DNA from: Croceibacterium_A sp039927815
Lineage (GTDB): Bacteria; Pseudomonadota; Alphaproteobacteria; Sphingomonadales; Sphingomonadaceae
Length of the DNA: 11,788 bases
Direction of reading: 5' to 3'
Assembly (NCBI GenBank): GCA_039927815.1
Contig: JBDSUJ010000057.1
Span: 1 to 11,788 of the forward strand
Positions 5,901 through 11,788 of this stretch are shown here, piece by piece. The notes beneath the pieces are model-generated. The model was not told the origin of the DNA and did not search any database. It worked only from the letters and a program-made list of their open reading frames with translations. A program made the translations under genes and the position numbers. Within the stretch, counting starts at the first letter, position 1. Each line of letters begins with the position of its first letter.

Positions 5901-6809
5901 ATGATAATCGACCTGCTGGCTTCCGGGGCGTCGAGCGCGATCAGGTGGGAAGACCTCGGCCTTCGCCCGGGGATCGAGCTGGGATTCTTCACCCTGCGGT
6001 TCTACTCGCTCGCTTACCTCGGCGGCATCCTGCTCGCGTATTGGCATCTGGCGCGGATGATCAAGGGGCCTGGCAGCCCGCTGGCCCAGCGTCATGTCGA
6101 TGACTTGTTCTTCTATTGCACGCTCGGCGTCATCCTCGGCGGGCGGCTGGGTTATGCCGCATTCTACACCGGCGGCGACCCCGATACCCCCAGCCTGTTC
6201 ACTCACTTCACCCCTGGCGAGACGATCAGCTGGGATCTGCTGCGGCTGTGGGATGGGGGCATGAGCTTCCACGGCGGCGTGATTGGTACGGTGGTGGCGA
6301 TCGGGTGGGTATCGTGGCGCAACTCGCTCAACTTCATTCGGGTGTGCGACTACATCTCGGTCAACGTCGGCTTCGGCATGCTGTTCGGACGGATCGCCAA
6401 TTTCATCAACGGCGAGCTGTGGGGCAAGCCCGCCGGCCCGGATGTGCCGTGGAGAATGATCTTCCCTCACGATCCGTCGGGCCTGCCGCGCCATCCGAGC
6501 CAGCTGTATGAGGCGCTGCTCGAAGGCGCGCTGGTCATCGCGGTCATGCTGCCGGTGTTCTGGAAGACCCGCGCGCGCTTTCGCCCGGGGCTGCTGGTCG
6601 GGCTGTTCACGGTGCTGGTCGCGGGCGCGCGGTTCATCGTCGAATTCTTCCGCGAGCCCGATTCGCAGCTCGAGGATTTCGCACTGCAGACCGGGCTCCA
6701 CATGGGCCAGTGGCTGTCGATCCCGCTGATCCTGGGAGGGCTCGGCCTGATCGCGTGGGCCCTGTCCCGGCCGCCGCTCGGCAGCGCGCCGCCGCCCCCG
6801 GCGGCGTGA
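5901..6809 (+). CDS. lgt: Prolipoprotein diacylglyceryl transferase Lgt
   Basis: Lgt transfers diacylglycerol from phosphatidylglycerol to the lipobox cysteine of prolipoproteins in the inner membrane, the first step of lipoprotein maturation. The 302-aa product is a multi-span membrane protein of usual length. By comparison with the E. coli enzyme the essential residues are kept: Y35 in RFYSLAY, H124 in MSFHGG, the Lgt signature GRIANFINGELWG (163-175) with R164, N167, E172 and G175, HPSQLYEA (198-205), and ARFIVEFFREPD (243-254) with R244 and E248. The C-terminus ends in a Pro/Ala tail. I prefer the ATG at 5901, five bases after AAGG; a GTG two codons earlier (5895) is also possible but overlaps that site. 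It heads a probable operon: its TGA overlaps the GTG of the methyltransferase gene by 4 bp (GTGA). The lipoprotein at 2193 would be one of its substrates. Confidence 0.97.
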   Translation: MIIDLLASGASSAIRWEDLGLRPGIELGFFTLRFYSLAYLGGILLAYWHLARMIKGPGSPLAQRHVDDLFFYCTLGVILGGRLGYAAFYTGGDPDTPSLFTHFTPGETISWDLLRLWDGGMSFHGGVIGTVVAIGWVSWRNSLNFIRVCDYISVNVGFGMLFGRIANFINGELWGKPAGPDVPWRMIFPHDPSGLPRHPSQLYEALLEGALVIAVMLPVFWKTRARFRPGLLVGLFTVLVAGARFIVEFFREPDSQLEDFALQTGLHMGQWLSIPLILGGLGLIAWALSRPPLGSAPPPPAA

Positions 6810-7861
6810 GCCCGGCGAACCTCGGCGATACCTTCCGGCGCCTGATTGCCGCCGGCGGTCCGATCGGCGTTGCCCGATACATGGGCGAATCGAACGCACA
6901 GTACTATGCTTCGCGCGATCCGCTCGGCGCGGCGGGCGATTTCATCACCGCGCCCGAAATTAGCCAGATGTTCGGCGAACTGGTCGGTCTGTGGCTGGCC
7001 GACATGTGGCACCGCGCGGGCCGTCCCGCACCTGTGCTCTATGTCGAGCTGGGTCCGGGCCTGGGCACGCTGGCGCGGGACGCGTTGCGGGCCATGAGGC
7101 AGGCGGGGCTGGTCCCGCTGGTGCATTTGATCGAAGCGTCAGGCGAACTGCGCCGCGTGCAGCGGCGGGCGGTGCCGGACGCGGTATTCCACGATGATCT
7201 CGGTACGCTGCCGACGGGCCCACCAGTCCTGCTGGCGGCTAACGAGTTCCTCGACGCGCTGCCGATCCGACAACTGGTGAGGACACCCGCGGGATGGCGG
7301 GAGCGAATGGTGGCGACCGACGCGCAGGGCCAATTCGTATTTGTCAGCGGCGATCGGCCGCTGGATGCAGCGCTGCCCGCCGGCCGGCGTGAGGCGGAGG
7401 TGGGCGCGATATTCGAAACCAGCCCGGCGGCCGCCGCCATAACGAACGAAATCGCCGCCCGACTGGCCGCGCAAGGCGGCGCGGCGCTGGTCATTGATTA
7501 CGGGTATGTCGCCCCGCAATTCGGATCCACGCTGCAGGCCGTAAGCCGGCATCGCAAGCTCGACCCGTTCGCCACCCCGGGCGAAGCGGACCTTACCGCC
7601 CATGTCGATTTCGGCGCGCTGGCAGCGGTTGCCGAAGGCGCGGGGGCGCGCTGGCTGGGCACGGCGACGCAAGGCGAGTGGCTCGACGCGCTCGGCATCG
7701 GAGCCCGTGCGGGGGCGTTGGCGGCGGCGGCACCGGAGCGGCGGGACGACCTCGCGCTCACCGCCCGCCGGCTGACCGACCCGGCGCACATGGGCGAGCT
7801 GTTCAAGGTCATGGGCCTGTCCGCACCGCACTGGCCTGCAGGCGAGGGATTTCACGCATGA
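6806..7861 (+). CDS. Class I SAM-dependent methyltransferase, NDUFAF7/MidA family (COG1565)
   Basis: The product is a 351-aa member of the family whose mitochondrial form (NDUFAF7/MidA) methylates an arginine of the complex I subunit NDUFS2 during assembly. A bacterial target in the Nuo complex is plausible but not shown here. Family motifs are present in order: YYASRDPLGAAGDFITAPEIS (33-53), SAM-binding VELGPGLGTLARD (80-92), LIEAS (108-112), the conserved NEFLDALPIRQ (146-156), ALVIDYGY (227-234), ADLTAHVDF (261-269), QGEWLDALGI (289-298) and MGELFKVMG (329-337). The GTG at 6806 overlaps the lgt stop as GTGA and has no ribosome-binding site of its own, so translation is probably coupled to lgt. 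The same frame is open further upstream but only within lgt, so it is not counted. The gene ends in a 4-bp ATGA overlap with the transporter. lgt followed by this gene is a common alphaproteobacterial pair. Confidence 0.93.
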   Translation: MSPANLGDTFRRLIAAGGPIGVARYMGESNAQYYASRDPLGAAGDFITAPEISQMFGELVGLWLADMWHRAGRPAPVLYVELGPGLGTLARDALRAMRQAGLVPLVHLIEASGELRRVQRRAVPDAVFHDDLGTLPTGPPVLLAANEFLDALPIRQLVRTPAGWRERMVATDAQGQFVFVSGDRPLDAALPAGRREAEVGAIFETSPAAAAITNEIAARLAAQGGAALVIDYGYVAPQFGSTLQAVSRHRKLDPFATPGEADLTAHVDFGALAAVAEGAGARWLGTATQGEWLDALGIGARAGALAAAAPERRDDLALTARRLTDPAHMGELFKVMGLSAPHWPAGEGFHA

Positions 7862-9135
7862 ATCACCGGGTCTCGCGCCGTTCGATCTTCGTCGCCGCGC
7901 TGTCGACGGTGGTCGAGTGGTATGATTTCACCCTCTACCTCTATTTCGCCACGGTACTTGCGCGCGTTTTCTTCGGCGGCGGCGACGCCTCCTTGCTGAC
8001 CACGCTGGGCGGGTTCGCGGTCGCGTACCTGATGCGTCCGGTCGGTGCCGTGGTGTTCGGCCACATCGCCGACAAGCGCGGGCGACGGCCGATGCTGCTG
8101 CTGTCGATGGCCCTGATGTCGGCTGCGATGCTGGCAACTGCGCTGCTGCCGACTTACGCGCAGGTCGGGGCGGCGTCGGGCTGGCTGATGCTGCTCCTGC
8201 GCTGCGTGATGGGCTTCTCCGTCGGCGGCGAATACACCGGGGTGATTGTCTACCTGCTCGAAGGCGCGGCGCCGGACCGCCGCGGGCTGATTGCCTCGCT
8301 CGCGGCCGCGGCCAGTGAAGTCGGCGGGCTCCTGGCGGTCGGCGTGGCGGCCTTGACCGTGGCCCTGCTGCCCGAGGCGGAGTTGCAGGGCTGGGGCTGG
8401 CGGATTCCGTTTTTTGTCGGCGCGGCGCTAGCCGGGACGGTTTGGCTAGCGCGCTCGAGTATGCAGGAATCGCCCGATTTCGAGGCACTGCGGTCGGCGG
8501 GCGCGCTCGAGGCCCATCCGCTGGCTCATGCGTTTACGCAGCAGCGGCGCGGGGTCATGCGCGCGTTCGCCATTTCCGCGCTCGGATCGATTACGTATTA
8601 CGTCGGGATCACTTATGTGCCGGCGTTCCTGACTTCGGTTGGCGGCGCGAGCGAGGCGACCTCGCTGTGGCTGTCGACCGGCGCAGCCGTGGCGGTGATC
8701 GTGGTTACCCCGTTCGTCGGGCTGTTGTCCGATCGCATCGGGCGCAAGCCGGTGCTGCTGGCCGTGGCGGGACTCAGCGCGGTGCTGCCGATCACCCTGT
8801 TCTCGCTGATGGCGCACGCCGGCGGCGGCGCGCTGGTCGGTGCGCTGGTTCTGGCGATGGTCGCGGGTGCGATGAGCGCGGTCGGTGCTATCGCCTGCGG
8901 CGAACAGTTCTCCGGGGCGAGCCGGGCCAGCGGCCTGGGCCTCGGCTACACGATCGCGACCGCGCTGTTTGGCGGGCTGACTCCTTTTGTCGCGCAATTG
9001 CTGGTCGAGTACACGGGCTCGCCCCGCGTGCCCGGCATCATGATCGCGCTTGTCGCGGTGGCAGTACTGCCGGTGTTTTTGAGTTTGCGCGAGACCGCGC
9101 CGCGAGTGGCTAGGGAACCAGCGCTGACTTCTTGA
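7858..9135 (+). CDS. MFS transporter, metabolite:H+ symporter (MHS/ProP-KgtP-like) family
   Basis: The product is a 425-aa inner-membrane transporter with 12 likely transmembrane helices, the usual MHS-family length. Supporting motifs are STVVEWYDFTLYLY (16-29), which is typical of the first helix of MHS proteins, RPVGAVVFGHIADKRGRRP (60-78), containing the MFS loop motif G-x3-D-x-x-G-R-R, GFSVGGEYTG (119-128) in helix 4, the second copy of the loop motif at LLSDRIGRKPVL (289-300), and a helix near SGLGLGYTIATALFGG (358-373). Members move small acids or compatible solutes such as proline, betaine, citrate, 2-oxoglutarate or shikimate with protons; the substrate cannot be read from the sequence. 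The ATG overlaps the methyltransferase stop (ATGA) and has GAGGGA (7844-7849) eight bases upstream, so it can also be translated on its own. Its 3' end overlaps the kinase gene by 26 bp, tail to tail. Confidence 0.93.
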   Translation: MNHRVSRRSIFVAALSTVVEWYDFTLYLYFATVLARVFFGGGDASLLTTLGGFAVAYLMRPVGAVVFGHIADKRGRRPMLLLSMALMSAAMLATALLPTYAQVGAASGWLMLLLRCVMGFSVGGEYTGVIVYLLEGAAPDRRGLIASLAAAASEVGGLLAVGVAALTVALLPEAELQGWGWRIPFFVGAALAGTVWLARSSMQESPDFEALRSAGALEAHPLAHAFTQQRRGVMRAFAISALGSITYYVGITYVPAFLTSVGGASEATSLWLSTGAAVAVIVVTPFVGLLSDRIGRKPVLLAVAGLSAVLPITLFSLMAHAGGGALVGALVLAMVAGAMSAVGAIACGEQFSGASRASGLGLGYTIATALFGGLTPFVAQLLVEYTGSPRVPGIMIALVAVAVLPVFLSLRETAPRVAREPALTS

Positions 9136-10615
9136 ACGACAGCTCGCAGATCAGCCCTGCCGACTCGAAGCGCCGTTGCCACTTGCCACCGAGCTGGCCG
9201 GTCACGCTGAGCTCGACCAGACGTGAGCCGAACCCGTCCTTCTGCGCTTTCTTGATCGGGGGCCCGCCGCGCTCCGTCCAACACAGCTCGAAGGTTTCGC
9301 CCTTATCCGCGATCGTCAGCTCGACCGTGCCGTCGGGCGTGGACAGCGCACCATACTTGGCGGAATTTGTCGCCAATTCGTGGAACACCAGCGCCAGCGG
9401 GGTCGCCGCGCGCGCGGCGACAGTTGGATCGTCGCCCGCGATTTTGACCCGCGCCCCGTCACCAGTGCCGTAGGGGCCAAACAGGTCGCCCAGCAGCCCG
9501 TGCAGGCTGTTGCGGCGGGCTTGGCCCGCGGGGCGAACGTAGTCGTGCGCGCGGCCGAGCGCATTGATGGTGCCGATCAGCCCGTCCGCGAACGCCTTGT
9601 GCTCGGGCTGTTTGCGCACCGACAGCGAGATCAGCCCGCAGACGACCGCGAAGATGTTCTTGATCCGGTGCGACAGTTCCTTGGCCAGCAGATCGTGGGC
9701 CTCGGACGCCGCGTAGAGATCGTGGATGTCGACCGCGGTGCCGAACCAGCGGACGATGGTCCCCTCTGCGTCGCGCACTGGCTCGGCGCGGCTCATCATC
9801 CAGCGATATTCGCCGTCATGGCGGCACAGGCGGTGCTCGACCTCGTAAGTGTCGCCAGTCTTGAGCGAGTGCTGCCACAGGGCGCTCGCTTTCTTCCAGT
9901 CCTCGGGATGGAAGGCCTCGCCGTTCTTCTCGTCCGGCTTGCCGGTGAACGCGACCATTCGCTGGTTGAAGTAGTCGAACTGCCCGTCCGCCGTGGCCGA
10001 CCACGCGATCGCGGGGATCGAATCGGCCAGCGTGCGCAAGTACGATTCGCGCTCGTCGTGTTCGCGCTTGGCGGCGGTGCTGTGACGGCGCGAGCGCAGA
10101 CGTCGCATGGTCGCTTGTGCCAGCACTTCGAGGCCCTGGCGTTGAAGTGACGTCAGGCCGTGCGGACGCGGCTCGGTATCGATCACGCACAGCGAGCCGA
10201 GCGGCGTGCCCTCTTCCGAAGTGAGCGGGCAGCCGGCGTAAAACCGGATGTGCGGTTCGCCGGTGACATAGGCATTATCGATGAACCGCGGATCGGCGGT
10301 GGCGTCGCGCACCTCCATCATCTGGTCCTGGACCATGGTATGGACGCAGAACGATGTCGGCGCGGTTTCGGTCTCGCCAATGGGCAACCCTTCGTGCGCC
10401 AGGAAGCGTTGCCGTTCTGCCTCGACCACGTTGACTAGCGCGATCGGTGCCTCGCACAGCTGTGCCGCAAACCCGGCAATGGCGGAAAGCTCGGGGTCCT
10501 CGAGCAGTGAATCGAAGCCATAGGCGTGCATGATACGCGCACGCGCTTCCGCCTCCGGCGAAACCGGGACCGGTTGCGGTTCGATAACCGCTGGCAAGAG
10601 CACAGAGTTTTCCAA
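9110..10615 (-). CDS. GAF-PAS sensor histidine kinase of the HWE family
   Basis: The product is a soluble kinase of up to 501 aa with no membrane helix. A GAF domain (about 35-175) includes FLAHEGLPIGETETAPTSFC and IRFYAGCPL..GTPLGSLCVID. A charged, possibly coiled-coil linker (171-195) is followed by a PAS domain (about 195-300; RTLADSIPAIAWSATADGQF, then WFGTAVDIHD). The catalytic part is HWE type: phospho-acceptor box LAKELSHRIKNIFAVV with H316, N box FHELATNSAKYGAL (411-424) with H412 and N417, the diagnostic W446-x-E448 in CWTERGGP, and the G box DGFGSRLVE (460-468). Family members autophosphorylate and signal to separate response regulators, often in light, redox or general stress pathways. 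No regulator gene is adjacent, so it is an orphan here. The GAF shows no PHY partner, so a bilin chromophore is not implied. The start is uncertain: TTG at 10615, GTG at 10603, or ATG at 10531, which would cut into the GAF domain. No upstream ATG/GTG/TTG exists before the stop at 10675. Confidence 0.92.
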   Translation of the reverse strand: MENSVLLPAVIEPQPVPVSPEAEARARIMHAYGFDSLLEDPELSAIAGFAAQLCEAPIALVNVVEAERQRFLAHEGLPIGETETAPTSFCVHTMVQDQMMEVRDATADPRFIDNAYVTGEPHIRFYAGCPLTSEEGTPLGSLCVIDTEPRPHGLTSLQRQGLEVLAQATMRRLRSRRHSTAAKREHDERESYLRTLADSIPAIAWSATADGQFDYFNQRMVAFTGKPDEKNGEAFHPEDWKKASALWQHSLKTGDTYEVEHRLCRHDGEYRWMMSRAEPVRDAEGTIVRWFGTAVDIHDLYAASEAHDLLAKELSHRIKNIFAVVCGLISLSVRKQPEHKAFADGLIGTINALGRAHDYVRPAGQARRNSLHGLLGDLFGPYGTGDGARVKIAGDDPTVAARAATPLALVFHELATNSAKYGALSTPDGTVELTIADKGETFELCWTERGGPPIKKAQKDGFGSRLVELSVTGQLGGKWQRRFESAGLICELSFKKSALVP

Positions 10616-10758
10616 ATTCGCGAGACCCGCGCCGCTGGTAAAGCTTTTTGGGGGAATCAGAAAGCACTCAGATTAATAAGGCATTCGGCTCGATTTCATT
10701 TGTAACTTGTTTGCGCCGTGGGTCGCGCTTGCTATGGGCCGGGCAAGGAGACGATGTG
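10616..10758. promoter_or_regulatory. Divergent intergenic region between the HWE kinase and ivd genes
   Basis: This 143-bp region is clearly AT-richer than the genes around it, especially 10671-10713, as expected for a region holding promoters for both flanking genes. On the plus strand TTGCGC (10711-10716) followed by TATGGG (10733-10738, 16-bp spacer) is a weak promoter candidate for ivd. AAGGAG (10745-10750) is a good ribosome-binding site eight bases before the ivd ATG. On the minus strand TATTAA near 10672-10677 could be a -10 box for the kinase, but no -35 partner is evident. A short AAAGCTTT palindrome lies at 10640-10647. I found no GGAAC-N16/17-GTT element of the alphaproteobacterial general stress sigma factor. 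Confidence 0.35.
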
Positions 10759-11788
10759 ATGCGCGCCACTCCCGATTTCGACTTCGGCCTCGGTGAGGAA
10801 GCGGGCATGATCCGCGACGCTGTCGCCCGTTTCGCAGACGACGAGGTGGCGCCGCTGGCTGAGCGGGTGGATCGCGAGGACTGGTTCCCGCGCCAGTTGT
10901 GGCCGGCCATGGGGGAACTGGGCCTGCACGGCATTACGGTGGCCGAAGCCGACGGAGGTCTGGGCCTCGGTTACCTCGAGCATGTCGTCGCGCTCGAGGA
11001 AATCAGCCGCGCCAGCGCCTCGGTCGGGCTCAGCTACGGCGCGCATTCCAACTTGTGCGTCAACCAGATCGCCCGCTGGGGGACCGCCGAGCAGAAGGCG
11101 CGGCACTTGCCGGCCCTGATCAGCGGCGCGCATGTCGGCGCGCTGGCGATGAGCGAGCCCGATGCCGGGTCGGACGTCGTCTCGATGAAGCTGCGCGCCG
11201 ACAGGGTTGACGGCGGATGGAAGCTTAACGGGACCAAGTTCTGGATCACCAACGGCCACTACGCCGAGGTCCTGGTGGTCTACGCCAAGACCGATCCCAC
11301 TGCCGGCAGCAAGGGCATCACCGCGTTCGTCGTCGAAAGTGATATGGCCGGGTTCAGGCCGGGCCAGAAGATCGGCAAGCTGGGCATGCGCGGCTCGCCG
11401 ACCGGCGAACTGGTGTTCGAAGACTGCGTCGTGCCCGATGGAAACGTGCTGGGAGAAGTAGGCCACGGCACCCGCGTGCTGATGAGCGGGCTCGATTACG
11501 AGCGCGCGGTGCTCGCGGCGGTTCAACTTGGTATCATGCAAGCCTGCCTCGACGTGGTCATCCCGTTCGTCCGCGAGCGGGTCCAGTTCGGCAAACCGAT
11601 CGGCACCTTCCAGCTGATTCAGGCGAAAGTCGCCGACATGTACGTCGCCCTGCAGTCGGCGCGCGCCTACACTTACGCCGTCGCGCGCGCCTGCTCTGCC
11701 GGGAAGACTACCCGGTTCGATGCCGCGGGCGCAATCCTGCTGGCGAGCGAAAACGCGTTCCGGGTCGCGGGTGAAGCGATCCAGGCGC
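10759..11788 (+). CDS. ivd: Isovaleryl-CoA dehydrogenase (partial, right edge)
   Basis: This is the first 343 codons of an acyl-CoA dehydrogenase that runs off the window; the family is about 385-390 aa, so roughly the last tenth is missing. Isovaleryl-CoA dehydrogenase uses FAD to convert isovaleryl-CoA to 3-methylcrotonyl-CoA in leucine breakdown and passes electrons to ETF. Evidence includes the N-terminal DFDFGLGEEAGMIRD (6-20), HGITVAEADGGLGLGYLEHV (57-76), SVGLSYGAHSNLCVNQI (88-104), the acyl-CoA dehydrogenase signature ALAMSEPDAGSDV (128-140) and FWITN (161-165). It also includes SGLDYERAVLA (243-253), in which E248 aligns with the catalytic base of human IVD (GLDLER, E254); most short and medium chain dehydrogenases carry the base elsewhere. 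RERVQFGKPIGTFQLIQAKVADMY (272-295) follows. The ATG at 10759 has AAGGAG eight bases upstream. Downstream genes are not visible, but leucine/isovalerate catabolic genes often follow. Confidence 0.95.
   Translation, partial: MRATPDFDFGLGEEAGMIRDAVARFADDEVAPLAERVDREDWFPRQLWPAMGELGLHGITVAEADGGLGLGYLEHVVALEEISRASASVGLSYGAHSNLCVNQIARWGTAEQKARHLPALISGAHVGALAMSEPDAGSDVVSMKLRADRVDGGWKLNGTKFWITNGHYAEVLVVYAKTDPTAGSKGITAFVVESDMAGFRPGQKIGKLGMRGSPTGELVFEDCVVPDGNVLGEVGHGTRVLMSGLDYERAVLAAVQLGIMQACLDVVIPFVRERVQFGKPIGTFQLIQAKVADMYVALQSARAYTYAVARACSAGKTTRFDAAGAILLASENAFRVAGEAIQA

Noticed and set aside
10640..10647. AAAGCTTT palindrome in the kinase-ivd intergenic region as an operator
   Set aside because: Eight bases with no repeat elsewhere in the region is too little to support a binding site.
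10732..11541. Minus-strand open frame of about 269 codons at the right end
   Set aside because: It is antisense to a clear isovaleryl-CoA dehydrogenase gene and shows no domain.
1..11788. Search for CRISPR arrays, tRNA or rRNA genes, insertion sequences, att sites and long direct repeats
   Set aside because: No regularly spaced repeats, no transposase or integrase, no tRNA-like cloverleaf segment and no terminal repeats were found by reading; gaps between genes are all under 150 bp.

Overview
This GC-rich window reads as ordinary chromosome from an alphaproteobacterium, most likely a member of Sphingomonadales (Sphingomonas/Erythrobacter/Novosphingobium type). The case rests on the familiar sphingomonad look of several proteins: a GlnD whose core starts around IPNQR, an Ivd-type acyl-CoA dehydrogenase, an HWE histidine kinase, and a ThiE-like gene next to ftsK. 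This assignment is an inference from protein style and composition; there is no rRNA or other decisive marker in the window.

Layout. Positions 1-756 (minus) hold the membrane-anchored N-terminal part of the DNA translocase FtsK, cut by the left edge. Upstream of it on the same strand is a degenerate ThiE/TenI-fold gene (839-1411). Back to back with that gene, on the plus strand, is the PLP-homeostasis protein YggS (1433-2104); the two ATGs are only 21 bp apart and flank a perfect palindrome containing a TATA core. A putative lipoprotein with a C-terminal heme c motif (2193-2765) and a small one-cysteine glutaredoxin-like protein (2819-3070) follow on the plus strand. The latter meets glnD (minus, 3067 to about 5823) tail to tail, with both stop codons inside one CTAG.

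Divergent from glnD is a tightly packed plus-strand run: lgt (5901-6809), a NDUFAF7/MidA-family methyltransferase (6806-7861) and an MHS-type MFS symporter (7858-9135). Each junction overlaps by 4 bp, so this is a probable operon. It ends by overlapping, tail to tail over 26 bp, a GAF-PAS-HWE sensor histidine kinase on the minus strand (9110-10615). After an AT-richer divergent intergenic region of 143 bp, a plus-strand isovaleryl-CoA dehydrogenase gene begins at 10759 and runs off the right edge.

The genes are mostly housekeeping: chromosome segregation, PLP homeostasis, nitrogen signalling through PII, lipoprotein maturation, probable complex I-related methylation, solute uptake, sensing, and leucine catabolism. 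There is no prophage, insertion sequence, CRISPR array, tRNA or rRNA that I can see, and no clear candidate for a new defence or biosynthetic system. The points most worth a second look are the symmetric bidirectional (possibly leaderless) promoter at 1411-1433, the ThiE-like protein lacking catalytic residues, the lipidated CxxCH protein, and an MFS gene occupying the place after lgt and the methyltransferase where many alphaproteobacteria carry pgeF. No stretch of 300 bases or more lacks a gene.
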